Source: Bradyrhizobium sp. NAS80.1 (GTDB lineage: Bacteria > Pseudomonadota > Alphaproteobacteria > Rhizobiales > Xanthobacteraceae). Taken from it: a DNA stretch of 64,000 nt. This document shows positions 8,595 to 15,714 of this stretch, piece by piece; position 1 is the stretch's first letter; each line of letters starts with the position of its first letter. The stretch covers positions 19,336 through 83,335 of the forward strand of contig NZ_LGHL01000146.1 in the NCBI RefSeq assembly GCF_001908205.1, given 5' to 3'. Position numbers and translations under genes: made by a program. A model generated the notes under the pieces. The model worked only from the letters and a program-made list of their open reading frames with translations. It searched no databases and was not told the origin of the DNA.

Positions 8595-10253
8595 TCAAAA
8601 GAAGAACCCGACGCCGCCGAGGAACGAATCCGAAAGCGCGCCGGTGGCGCTCTTGTCGATCACACGCTGGTAGGTCGCCTTCAGCACAATCTTCGGGGAT
8701 GGAAACACCGCAAAGCCGGCCGTGTGGTACTGTCGCTGACCCTGACCAGTCGGCAGATTGGCATCGGTGCCGGCGTAGCCGCTCGTTTGCAGATTCTGAT
8801 ACGTGTAGCGATAGAACGGCACAGCCTCCCACTCGCTGTTGAGAATCGTGCCGAGCGGGACATGGTAGGCAATCTCGCCGGAATAGCCGTACATCGACTT
8901 GCCGACATTGTTGGTCGGATCCGAGTCGTTGTTGGCGCGCAGGTTTTCCGGATGCCCGAACCCGGCGAGGACATATTCGCCGCGAAACTCAAGACCTGTG
9001 TCCGGCACCCTGTAGCGGAATTCGGCATCAAACATTGTGAGACTGGACCTGCCGAGGAAGTTACCGAGATCGTCATGCGCCCCGCGCGGCGTCGTGTTCG
9101 GCGAGAAATAGGCGCTGACGCTTCCGGCGAAGCCTGGCCAGAATGTCGGCGTGAAGTCGAGCCGGCCGGACACGGCCATGGCGTTGTTGAGTTGCTGGAA
9201 GTCGCCGAGCGGGGGCCTCGAGAATGCGAGCGCGGTTACGCCGTCAATGCCGGCGACGTACCCCGTCCCGAGAAGCGGGACGGTCTTTGCCTCAGTGCGA
9301 TTGTCGAAGGAGTCGCCGAAATCCTCGTTGCTGGTGCTGAGCATGACCTGATATTTGAGGTCCTCGGTGATCGTCCCATAGACGCTGGTCGATGGGACCT
9401 TCCAGGTCGACGGAATGAGGCCGTTGTAGAGTGCGGGCCGGAGCACGCTGTAATATTGCGTGGGTTCGTGATGCTGATTGATGTACCCGATCGGCACCAG
9501 ATCAATGCCCGGCGAACGCCAGTTGAATTGGTCGATGATCTTGAAATCGACCCAGAGCTGCTCGATCTCGGCGGTGCCGTGCAGCTTGTCGTCGTTGTCA
9601 AATCCGGAGCCCGCGTGCTCGAACTCGATCTCCGCATTGAAGATGATGTTCGGGGTGATCGCATAGGTGGGCAGGAGAACGAACCTGGCCGCGTCAAAAC
9701 CCTTCTGCCACTGGCCACCGGCAGCAGGATTCTGGATGGTGCCGAAGTTCATCTCGCCATAAGCCCCGATGCTGAGGCCGGAGACCGGAGAATCCGCAAG
9801 CCCGAGGATCGGTTTGTCCGACGCTGACGGCAGTGGCGGCAGAGGGATGAAGTCTTTCGACTTCGACTTGGCCGACTTCTCGGACGATTGGGCTTCAGGC
9901 TTTTGAGCGTCAGACTTTTGGACGTCAGATTTGGCTGGCGCATCCTTTCCCTCAGCGGATGGCGCGGCTGCATTGGTGCTCGTCAGCGATGCCGTTTTGG
10001 CCGCCCGCTTTGCGTCTGTGTCGGCCGTCGGGCGATCCTGCTTCTGCTTCAGCTCGGCTTCGAGCTGCTGGATGCGCTGCTCCATCTTTTCCAGCTTCTT
10101 GAGCAGGGCGTCATTCGCCCCACCTTCCGCTGCGCAAGCCGCACCAGAACTCAGAATCGAGATCGCAGTTGCCGCGAGCAATGCTGATCGGCGCCGGCAT
10201 CGACGATTGTTGAAACGTGGCGCGACTGGATCGGTGAAAACGTGAAATGACAT
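8595..10253 (-). CDS. Porin-like outer-membrane beta-barrel protein with N-terminal coiled coil
   Basis: A 552-residue exported protein. An Arg-rich N-terminus and hydrophobic stretch end in GAACAAEGG, a likely signal cleavage site. Residues about 48-72 form a coiled coil (LLKKLEKMEQRIQQLEAEL), as in trimeric porins with periplasmic stalks. A Lys/Ser/Ala/Pro linker follows to about residue 145. The rest alternates aromatic and polar residues in barrel-like strands and ends in GGVGFFF, with the C-terminal Phe used by the BAM complex. GGGGAG precedes the ATG. Transported substrate unknown. Its place between a cytochrome gene and flavoprotein genes suggests that it admits the substrate or metal that the system reduces. 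Confidence 0.75.
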   Translation of the reverse strand: MSFHVFTDPVAPRFNNRRCRRRSALLAATAISILSSGAACAAEGGANDALLKKLEKMEQRIQQLEAELKQKQDRPTADTDAKRAAKTASLTSTNAAAPSAEGKDAPAKSDVQKSDAQKPEAQSSEKSAKSKSKDFIPLPPLPSASDKPILGLADSPVSGLSIGAYGEMNFGTIQNPAAGGQWQKGFDAARFVLLPTYAITPNIIFNAEIEFEHAGSGFDNDDKLHGTAEIEQLWVDFKIIDQFNWRSPGIDLVPIGYINQHHEPTQYYSVLRPALYNGLIPSTWKVPSTSVYGTITEDLKYQVMLSTSNEDFGDSFDNRTEAKTVPLLGTGYVAGIDGVTALAFSRPPLGDFQQLNNAMAVSGRLDFTPTFWPGFAGSVSAYFSPNTTPRGAHDDLGNFLGRSSLTMFDAEFRYRVPDTGLEFRGEYVLAGFGHPENLRANNDSDPTNNVGKSMYGYSGEIAYHVPLGTILNSEWEAVPFYRYTYQNLQTSGYAGTDANLPTGQGQRQYHTAGFAVFPSPKIVLKATYQRVIDKSATGALSDSFLGGVGFFF

Positions 10254-10350
10254 GCGCTCCCCAAGACTTGCGACAATTCACCGCAGGAGAAGCCTGCAAA
10301 AGCGTGCCTTGGGAAGCAGAAGAAGGAAGGGTGAAGCTAGAATAGCTCTA

Positions 10351-10369
10351 CATTAGAATTAGAATAATG
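10351..10369. promoter_or_regulatory. Imperfect AT-rich palindrome upstream of porin gene
   Basis: CATTAGAATTAGAATAATG has matching ends (CATTA/TAATG) and a TTAGAATTA core resembling half of the Irr-type iron control element. It is about 100 bp upstream of the porin start. The match is weaker than the site at 11535. Confidence 0.25.
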
Positions 10370-10402
10370 AAAAAGGCGCCTCGTCGCAGAGCGAGCAGGC
10401 GA
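10370..10402 (-). terminator. Rho-independent terminator after the cytochrome b gene
   Basis: On the minus strand a stem with ends CGCCT/AGGCG and inner CGC/GCG pairs is followed by CCTTTTT. It ends the transcript of the cytochrome gene and implies a separate promoter for the porin gene. Confidence 0.6.
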
Positions 10403-10430
10403 CCCGACCGGAATCCTAAACGCGGCTCGC

Positions 10431-11018
10431 TCAGGCGCGAATGCGTTTGCGTCCGGTGAACATCGCGCGGATCAGGTTCTCGCGCTGAAGCACCCCCATC
10501 AGCACCACGCCCACGACGTGCAGCACGACCAGCACGATAACGGCGTCGGATGCGTAGGCGTGCGTGTCCTCGATCCACCAGACGCCGAAGAAGGTGACGG
10601 TCACCGACAGCGCGCCCGTGATCGCTGAGACGGCGAGCGACAGCAGCAGCGCCACCAGCATCAAGGTGCCGGCTGGGTTGAGCCCAATATAACGGCCGGT
10701 GATGCCGCGTCGCAGATTCCAGAGATAGCTCGGCGCCGCGCGCAGCCTGACGCGGACCATGCGAAACCGCGAATAGCGACTTCCCAGGAAGCCCCAGACG
10801 AGACGAAAGGCCAAGAGCCCGAGCACCGTGTAGCCGACAATGCGGTGAAGGCTGTCATAGACCGTAGGCGTGAACCACGCGACCAGAACGCTGGCGGCGA
10901 GAGCCCAGTGCCAAAGACGCAGCGGGAGATCCCAGACCGCGACCGTCCGCGAGACGGTTCGATCCGCGGGGCGCCTGTCGGACACCCCGCGCGCTTCTGG
11001 CACCGCTTCTTCGATCAA
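10431..11018 (-). CDS. Cytochrome b561-type membrane protein (b/b6 domain)
   Basis: An inner-membrane diheme b-type cytochrome of the cytochrome b561/Ni-Fe hydrogenase b-subunit family. Ligand histidines stand in the usual four places: RLWHWAL (H37), DSLHRIVGY (H58), EDTHAYASD (H153) and VVLHVVGV (H167), in a four-helix bundle. About 195 residues. The start is uncertain: TTG at 11018 has GAGGGTGG upstream, and GTGs lie at codons 6 and 12. It sits between the PepSY gene and the porin gene, with a terminator after it. It probably takes electrons from quinol and passes them to a periplasmic partner such as the FMN protein. Confidence 0.85.
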   Translation of the reverse strand: MIEEAVPEARGVSDRRPADRTVSRTVAVWDLPLRLWHWALAASVLVAWFTPTVYDSLHRIVGYTVLGLLAFRLVWGFLGSRYSRFRMVRVRLRAAPSYLWNLRRGITGRYIGLNPAGTLMLVALLLSLAVSAITGALSVTVTFFGVWWIEDTHAYASDAVIVLVVLHVVGVVLMGVLQRENLIRAMFTGRKRIRA

Positions 11019-11041
11019 GCCGGGACCACCCTCAAATCTTA

Positions 11042-11148
11042 CCTAGAGCTATTTCCGTTCCGATGGAATCGGAACGGGCTCTAGGTTCTTGTTTGGACGC
11101 GTTTTCTTCACGCGAACCGGCATCCACTTCGCTCGAAAACGCTCTAGC
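11042..11148. repeat. Dispersed repeat, family C copy 1
   Basis: CTAGAGC at one end and GCTCTAG at the other enclose an inner palindrome TCCGTTCCGATGGAATCGGA and a second stem around TTCACGCGAACC. A copy with the same layout lies at 12872-12976. It lies between the PepSY and cytochrome b genes. Confidence 0.75.
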
Positions 11149-11156
11149 ATCAAATC

Positions 11157-11435
11157 TTACTTGGCAATCGTGTGCTTCAGGCTGAGGTCTTCGGGGCTGT
11201 AGAACAGCTCGTAGAGCTTGCCTTCCTTGACGCCATAGACCTCGTAGCACGAGCCTTCGATCTTCGAGCGCCGCACTTCATAGCCAGCGGCCTTGGCCTT
11301 GGCTTCGGCGTCGCTGGCCGGCTTCCACGACGCCTTGTCGAGCTTGGTGCAGTCCTTGAAGCCGTCGGCCATGGCCGCTGAGCTTGTTCCAATCCCGATC
11401 GTCAGTGCAATGGCAACAACACGAATGACCTTCAC
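11157..11435 (-). CDS. Small secreted PepSY-domain protein
   Basis: A 92-residue exported protein. The signal peptide MKVIRVVAIALTIGIGTSSA is followed by AMADG. The mature part has the PepSY-like pattern: W near the start, A-rich helix, GYEVRRSKIEGSCYEVYG and a C-terminal strand (KLYELFYSPEDL). The GTG at 11435 has GGAGAG seven bases upstream; a longer frame to 11513 would hide the signal peptide behind 26 residues. It is the first gene of the minus-strand flavin/cytochrome cluster, with an ICE-like palindrome about 100 bp upstream. PepSY domains often accompany membrane reductases; the precise role here is unknown. Confidence 0.75.
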   Translation of the reverse strand: MKVIRVVAIALTIGIGTSSAAMADGFKDCTKLDKASWKPASDAEAKAKAAGYEVRRSKIEGSCYEVYGVKEGKLYELFYSPEDLSLKHTIAK

Positions 11436-11534
11436 GAACGTCTCTCCTCTGTCGTGTGCGCTTCGCTCAGCGCGATGCGTGATCGAAGGAAGCGAAGCGG
11501 AGGGTGAAGTCAATCAAGTTCGACCGCGAGGAGC

Positions 11535-11550
11535 TTTAGAGATATTCTAA
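11535..11550. promoter_or_regulatory. Irr/ICE-like iron control element candidate
   Basis: TTTAGAGATATTCTAA is an inverted repeat (TTAGA/TCTAA) close to the iron control element bound by Irr in Bradyrhizobium and relatives (TTTAGAA spaced from TTCTAAA). It lies about 100 bp upstream of the PepSY gene start, a position suited to control of the cluster. Confidence 0.4.
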
Positions 11551-11651
11551 CGATCCGAAAAAGATCAGTGCTCTCCGTATGCAGTGCGCATTTGAAGTGC
11601 TGCTGCGGCCTTACGCCTCACGGGTTTGGAATGGACTGCTGATCGGGCAAG

Positions 11652-11846
11652 TTACGCTAGACCGCGCTTCGCGTTGCTGGATAGCGGCTTTGTGAGGTCG
11701 CCACGCCATGTCATGCGCATGGTTGCTTCACCGTTCTCGGCCGCGACGACTTCGAAGCCAGCGAGGTTGAACGCCGAGGATGCCTTCACAGTGCCGAGCG
11801 TTTGCAGATCGCCGTCCTCGATGGTCAGGCGAACACGAGCTGTCAT
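11652..11846 (-). CDS. Small hypothetical protein
   Basis: A 64-codon frame, MTARVRLTIEDGDLQTLGTV onward, with mixed beta-strand character (VRLTIEDGDL, FEVVAAENGEATMRMTW) and no membrane segment or signal peptide. GAGCGGCAC lies just before the ATG. It starts 39 bp after the end of the small membrane-protein gene on the same strand, so the two are probably co-transcribed under the TetR-type repressor. I do not recognise the family. It may be a shortened version of a larger protein. Confidence 0.45.
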   Translation of the reverse strand: MTARVRLTIEDGDLQTLGTVKASSAFNLAGFEVVAAENGEATMRMTWRGDLTKPLSSNAKRGLA

Positions 11847-11885
11847 TGTGCCGCTCCGCTCGAACGTTAGGCTGCTGGTCGCCGC

Positions 11886-12239
11886 TCAGTAGCCGGCGAT
11901 CGCCATGGCGACGGCAGCACCGAGCGCCATCCAGCCAAAATGCCGGCCGCGCGTGGCCCAGGCATTAGCGAAGGCCGCGAAGCCAAACACGCAGGCCATG
12001 GTGATGACGATCCAGTGGCGTGCCGGCTCCGAGGCCATCCACGGTGTCGCGATCAGGAGGACGCCGCCGCCGATCCAGGCGACGGTCGAGGTCTGCCAGA
12101 CCAGGCGGAGCAGGGCACGCAGCCGTTCCGGCTCGATACGAGCCCGCGCGAAGACCTTGGTCTCGCCGAGGATGCCGTGGATCAGGGCCACGGCAATGGT
12201 GGCAAGGCCAGCACATTGGAGCAGGAGATCACGCATCAT
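11886..12239 (-). CDS. Small four-helix membrane protein, TetR-controlled
   Basis: A 117-residue inner-membrane protein with about four helices (LLLQCAGLATIAVALIHGIL, VAWIGGGVLLIATPWMA, WIVITMACVFGFAAFANAWA, FGWMALGAAVAMAIAGY) and a basic loop (FARARIEPERLRALLRL). I do not recognise a named family beyond small conserved membrane proteins. It is divergent from a TetR regulator, and both starts flank a region holding two copies of one palindrome. Expression is therefore very probably repressed by that TetR protein until an effector binds; a role in stress or solvent tolerance would be a guess. Confidence 0.7.
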   Translation of the reverse strand: MMRDLLLQCAGLATIAVALIHGILGETKVFARARIEPERLRALLRLVWQTSTVAWIGGGVLLIATPWMASEPARHWIVITMACVFGFAAFANAWATRGRHFGWMALGAAVAMAIAGY

Positions 12240-12261
12240 CGGGGCTCCCTTAAGGCTCTAT

Positions 12262-12279
12262 CCATACAGCTATGTATGG
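12262..12279. promoter_or_regulatory. TetR operator candidate, site 1
   Basis: CCATACAGCTATGTATGG is a 7-bp perfect inverted repeat around four bases. The inner ATACA-N4-TGTAT is shared with site 2, whose centre is 45 bp away. It lies just upstream of the minus-strand membrane-protein gene. Confidence 0.65.
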
Positions 12280-12308
12280 TGAGATAGGCGCTGGCCTGCG
12301 GCCTGTCA

Positions 12309-12322
12309 ATACACTAGTGTAT
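12309..12322. promoter_or_regulatory. TetR operator candidate, site 2
   Basis: ATACACTAGTGTAT is a perfect 14-bp palindrome with the same ATACA-N4-TGTAT pattern as site 1. It overlaps an ATG at 12321, which argues that the regulator really starts at 12345. Its position suits autorepression. Confidence 0.65.
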
Positions 12323-12344
12323 GGTTCGATCCTGGGACCCCGAC

Positions 12345-12875
12345 ATGACCGAACAGCTCTCCGCCGATGACTGGATCAAGGAAGGCCTGAAGGCGCTCGC
12401 CAGAAACGGCTTCACGGCGCTGAAGGCCGATCCGCTGGCGAAGTCCATGAGTGTCTCGCGCGGCAGCTTCTACTGGCATTTTGCCGATCTCGCCGCGTTC
12501 CACAGCGCCGTGCTGAAGCGCTGGCGCGAGATCGCGGCCGAGCAGATCATCGCCGATGTCGAAGCCGACAGCGACGATCCTCTCAAGGCGCTGCTGCGCA
12601 GGACCTTTGGCGCCCGGCTCGATCTCGAGCGGGCCGTGCGCAACTGGGCGGCGTTCGATGCGGCAGCGCAGGGCGCGGTCCGTGCCATCGACCGCCGCCG
12701 GCTCGACTATATCGAGGCGCTGCTGAAGAAGCGGGGGCTTGAGCCGGCGGCGGCGCAGGCCCGCGCACAGATCCTGTATTGGACGTTTCTCGGCTTCGCA
12801 CTTTCGGCTGCGCCAGTGCCGCCGGCGCGGCTCCAGGGCTTGCTCGATGAGCTCCTGAGGATGGTCGCGGCCTAG
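12345..12875 (+). CDS. TetR/AcrR family transcriptional regulator
   Basis: A ligand-responsive repressor of about 176 residues. The N-terminal helix-turn-helix is typical: DWIKEGLKALARNGFTALKA, then SMSVSRGSFYWHFADLAAFH, where the SxxxxYxHF pattern marks the recognition helix. The C-terminal half is helical and probably binds a small hydrophobic effector. The ATG at 12345 is preferred because an ATG at 12321 is part of a 14-bp palindrome. It is divergent from the small membrane-protein gene, with two matching palindromes between them, so it probably represses both directions. Confidence 0.9.
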   Translation: MTEQLSADDWIKEGLKALARNGFTALKADPLAKSMSVSRGSFYWHFADLAAFHSAVLKRWREIAAEQIIADVEADSDDPLKALLRRTFGARLDLERAVRNWAAFDAAAQGAVRAIDRRRLDYIEALLKKRGLEPAAAQARAQILYWTFLGFALSAAPVPPARLQGLLDELLRMVAA

Positions 12876-12976
12876 AGCCAGTTCCGTTCCGATGGAATCG
12901 GAACGGGGCTCTAGATTCTAGTTTTGATGCGTTTCCCTTACGGGAACCGGCATCCATTTTGCTCGAAACGCTTTAA
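12872..12976. repeat. Dispersed repeat, family C copy 2
   Basis: It has the same layout as 11042-11148: CTAGAGC, then the palindrome TTCCGTTCCGATGGAATC, then GGGGCTCTAG and a second stem (TTACGGGAACC). It starts at the stop codon of the TetR gene and may act as its transcript end. Confidence 0.75.
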
Positions 12977-13036
12977 CCGCAGCAATGGGCGGCTAGGCTT
13001 TTCTGTGCTAGAGGCAACCGATCGCCGGAGACCACA

Positions 13037-13228
13037 ATGAACGCCGAACGCCCCGAAAACAGTGTCGACCCCAAATTGCTGGAGATTTTGGTGTGCCCAC
13101 TGACCAAGGGCCCGCTGGAGTTCGATTCGGCGCGGCAGGAGCTGATCTCGCGCAGCGCAAAGCTCGCCTATCCGATCCGCGACGGCATCCCGATCATGCT
13201 GCCGGAAGAAGCGCGGAAGATCGATTAG
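13037..13228 (+). CDS. Trm112 family protein (UPF0434)
   Basis: A 63-residue protein of the Trm112/UPF0434 (YcaR) family, small beta-rich proteins related to the zinc-ribbon partners of methyltransferases. The family core is visible: DPKLLEILVCPLTKGPLEFD and LAYPIRDGIPIMLPEEAR. Only one Cys (in VCPLT) remains, so a zinc site is not expected. GGAG lies before the ATG. In related genomes it is commonly found alone near housekeeping genes, as here between two dispersed repeats. Confidence 0.9.
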   Translation: MNAERPENSVDPKLLEILVCPLTKGPLEFDSARQELISRSAKLAYPIRDGIPIMLPEEARKID

Positions 13229-13265
13229 GGAACCAGCGGCGGCGATAGCCGCGCAACAATCTCGG

Positions 13266-13401
13266 TGTCGTCCCCGCGAACGCGGGGACCTATAACCCCA
13301 GGGCACGGTTGTGGCGCGAGACTGATAACCACGAGTCCTCGCCAAACATCTCCCTGTGGTTATGGGTCCCGGATCAGCGCTTCGCTTGTCCGGGACGACG
13401 G
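13266..13401. repeat. Dispersed palindromic repeat, family A copy 2
   Basis: TCGTCCCCGCG at the left and CCGGGACGACG at the right enclose ATAACCCCAGGG and GGTTATGGGTCCCGG. It has the same order of parts as 3166 and 30254. Confidence 0.7.
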
Positions 13402-13426
13402 TGGAGAGTGGGGCACCAGCGAGAGC

Positions 13427-14647
13427 TTACAACGCCTCGCCCTTCAACAGCCGCGGCACCTCGCCCGTCAACCCGGCGGCCTGGCGGATGAAAAGGTTCT
13501 TCAGCGGCGGGGCGCGATCGACGATGCCGAGCCCGATGTCGCGGACGGTGCGCAGCAGCGTCGAGTGGTTGGAGAACAGGAAGTTCAGCGAGTTGGTGGC
13601 AACGCCCATCGCCATGGTGTCGAAGCGGCGCCAGCGCTGGTAGCGTTCGAGCACGTCGGCCCCGCCGATATCCATGCCGAGCCGCGCGGCATCGACGACG
13701 ACTTCGGCCAGCGCGGCGACGTCTTTCAGCCCCATGTTGAGACCCTGGCCCGCGATCGGGTGGATGACATGCGCGGAATCGCCGACCAGTGCGAGGCGTT
13801 CGGCGATGAAGGATCGCGCCACGAAATAGGACAGCGGGAACGCGCGCGGCTTGTCGAGCGCCTTCAGCTCGCCGAGATGCAGGCCGAAGCGCTGCTCGAG
13901 CTCGCTGTGAAATTCCTCGTCGCCGAGCGCAATGATGCGCGCGGCCTCGCTGCGGCGCTCGGTCCACACCAGCGAGGAACGTTTTCCCGAGAGCGGCAGG
14001 ATCGCGAACGGACCTGCGGGCAAAAAGTGTTCTTCGGCGCGGCCCTCGTGATCGCGCTCGTGGCCGACGGTGACGACGATGCCGGACTGGTCGTACTCCC
14101 AGCCATGGGTGACGATGCCGGCGCGCTCGCGCAGCTTTGACCTCGCGCCGTCGGCCGCGACCAGCAGGCTCGCGGCAATGACGCTGCCATCGCCCAGCGT
14201 CACGTCGATGCCGTCGCTACGCGCGTCGTAAGACGACACGGCGGTCGCGCGCAGATCGATGCCCTCGGCTTCAGCGCGTACCACAAGCGCATCGATCAGA
14301 CGGCGGTTCTCGACCATATGCGCGAAGGGCTCGCCGGGCGCGACATCGCCGGCAAAATTCAAAAACACGGGGCGGGTGGCGTCTTCCAGCTTGGAATCGG
14401 TGACGACCATGTCGAGGATCGGCTGCGCCTCGCTCCTGACGCCGTCCCAGGCGCCGATCGTCTCGAACAGGCGGCGGCAGGCGGCCACGATCGCAGTGGC
14501 GCGCGGGTCGCGGCTCGGGCGTGCGCTGAGCGCCGGATCGGCGACGATGACGGGAATCTCGGGTCCGAGCCCCTGACGCAGCGCCAGGGCCAGAGCCAGG
14601 CCCGCAAACGCGCCGCCGCCAATGACAATGCTACCCTGTACCGACAT
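13427..14647 (-). CDS. FAD-dependent ubiquinone-biosynthesis hydroxylase (UbiH/COQ6 family)
   Basis: A class A flavin monooxygenase that hydroxylates the aromatic ring of ubiquinone precursors; which carbon cannot be decided here (alphaproteobacteria vary, using UbiH, UbiF, UbiL or UbiM). The FAD Rossmann motif IVIGGGAFAGLALALAL is at the N-terminus. ASLLVAADGARSKLRE is the DG motif, and ALVGDSAHVIHPIAGQGLNM is the GD motif with the G-Q-G-x-N-x-G signature of this family. About 406 residues. The start MSVQGSIVIGGG at 14647 is preferred to an ATG ten codons upstream. It is convergent with no close neighbour. Confidence 0.88.
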   Translation of the reverse strand: MSVQGSIVIGGGAFAGLALALALRQGLGPEIPVIVADPALSARPSRDPRATAIVAACRRLFETIGAWDGVRSEAQPILDMVVTDSKLEDATRPVFLNFAGDVAPGEPFAHMVENRRLIDALVVRAEAEGIDLRATAVSSYDARSDGIDVTLGDGSVIAASLLVAADGARSKLRERAGIVTHGWEYDQSGIVVTVGHERDHEGRAEEHFLPAGPFAILPLSGKRSSLVWTERRSEAARIIALGDEEFHSELEQRFGLHLGELKALDKPRAFPLSYFVARSFIAERLALVGDSAHVIHPIAGQGLNMGLKDVAALAEVVVDAARLGMDIGGADVLERYQRWRRFDTMAMGVATNSLNFLFSNHSTLLRTVRDIGLGIVDRAPPLKNLFIRQAAGLTGEVPRLLKGEAL

Positions 14648-14760
14648 ACCCAAAATTCCTGCCAAGCTTCCTGCCAAAATTTCCGGCTAACTCTTGGTCT
14701 TGCTAGCAGACTTGAGCTGGGCGAAACAGTGCGGTGAAACAAGGGCGGAAAGCCCCCATT

Positions 14761-14793
14761 GTGTCATTCCGAAGCAGCGAGCCCGGAATGACG
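14761..14793. repeat. Short hairpin repeat (TCATTCCG family G), copy 1
   Basis: GTCATTCC and GGAATGAC enclose a short GC-rich loop, just upstream of the thioesterase start. Similar hairpins lie at 27430 and 37334. Confidence 0.6.
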
Positions 14794-14811
14794 AGGCGAA
14801 AGCTGAATTCC

Positions 14812-15675
14812 ATGTCCAAAAGCCTGATCGACCTCATCGCGATCCTCGACCTCGAACAGCTCGAGGTGAATTTGTTCCGCGGAAACAGCCCGAAGACGAG
14901 CTGGCAGCGGGTGTTCGGCGGCCAAGTGATCGGGCAGGCCATGGTTGCGGCCTGCCGCACGGTCGAGGGCCGGCTGCCGCATTCGCTGCATTGCTATTTC
15001 ATCCTGCCGGGCGATCCTCAAATCCCGATCATCTACCAGGTCGAGCGCTTACGCGACGGCAAGAGCTATTCGACCCGCCGCGTCACGGCGATCCAGCACG
15101 GCAACGCGATCTTCTCGATCATGGTGTCATTCCACGCCGACGAGCAGGGCTCCTTCGACCATCAGGAGAAAATGCCCGACGTGCCGCCGCCGGAGAAGCT
15201 CACGGCGGAGGAGGTGGCCAAGCAGCCGATGTTCCGCGAGATGCCGGACTTCATCCGCCGCTACTATGAATCCGATCGCCCGATCGAGCTGCGCCCGGTC
15301 GAGCTCGGCCGCTATTTCGGCCAGAAGATCGACGACGGCCGCATCAATGTCTGGATCAAGACCGCGGCAAAGCTGCCTGACGATCCGGCGCTGCACATGT
15401 GCGCGCTCGCCTACGCGTCGGATTTCTCGCTGCTGGACGCAGTGATGGCGCGGTACGGCCGCACGCTGTTCGACAAGCGCATGATGCCGGCCAGCCTCGA
15501 CCACGCAATGTGGTTTCACCGCCCGTTCCGCGCCGACGAATGGCTGCTCTACGCGCAGGATTCGCCGAGCGCACAGGACGGCCGCGGCTTGACGCGCGGC
15601 CTGATCTTCAAGCCGGATGGCACGCTGGTGGCCTCCGTCGCGCAGGAAGGCTCCGTGCGCGAGCGGAAGGCCTGA
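14812..15675 (+). CDS. tesB: Acyl-CoA thioesterase II (TesB)
   Basis: A cytoplasmic double-hotdog thioesterase that hydrolyses medium- and long-chain acyl-CoA. Features: LIAILDLEQLEVNLFRG at the start, SWQRVFGGQVIGQAMVAA in the first hotdog, LHCYFILPGDPQIPIIYQVE, and in the second domain CALAYASDFSLLDAVMARYG and SLDHAMWFHRPFRADEWLLY, where the Asp, Thr/Ser and Gln triad positions of TesB lie. About 287 residues, normal length. The start MSKSLIDLIAIL follows a dispersed hairpin; an upstream ATG at 14734 would translate the hairpin and is unlikely. Confidence 0.93.
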   Translation: MSKSLIDLIAILDLEQLEVNLFRGNSPKTSWQRVFGGQVIGQAMVAACRTVEGRLPHSLHCYFILPGDPQIPIIYQVERLRDGKSYSTRRVTAIQHGNAIFSIMVSFHADEQGSFDHQEKMPDVPPPEKLTAEEVAKQPMFREMPDFIRRYYESDRPIELRPVELGRYFGQKIDDGRINVWIKTAAKLPDDPALHMCALAYASDFSLLDAVMARYGRTLFDKRMMPASLDHAMWFHRPFRADEWLLYAQDSPSAQDGRGLTRGLIFKPDGTLVASVAQEGSVRERKA

Positions 15676-15714
15676 CGCCCAAAGCGCGAGTTCATCGCGC
15701 TCAAGGTTTCCGGA

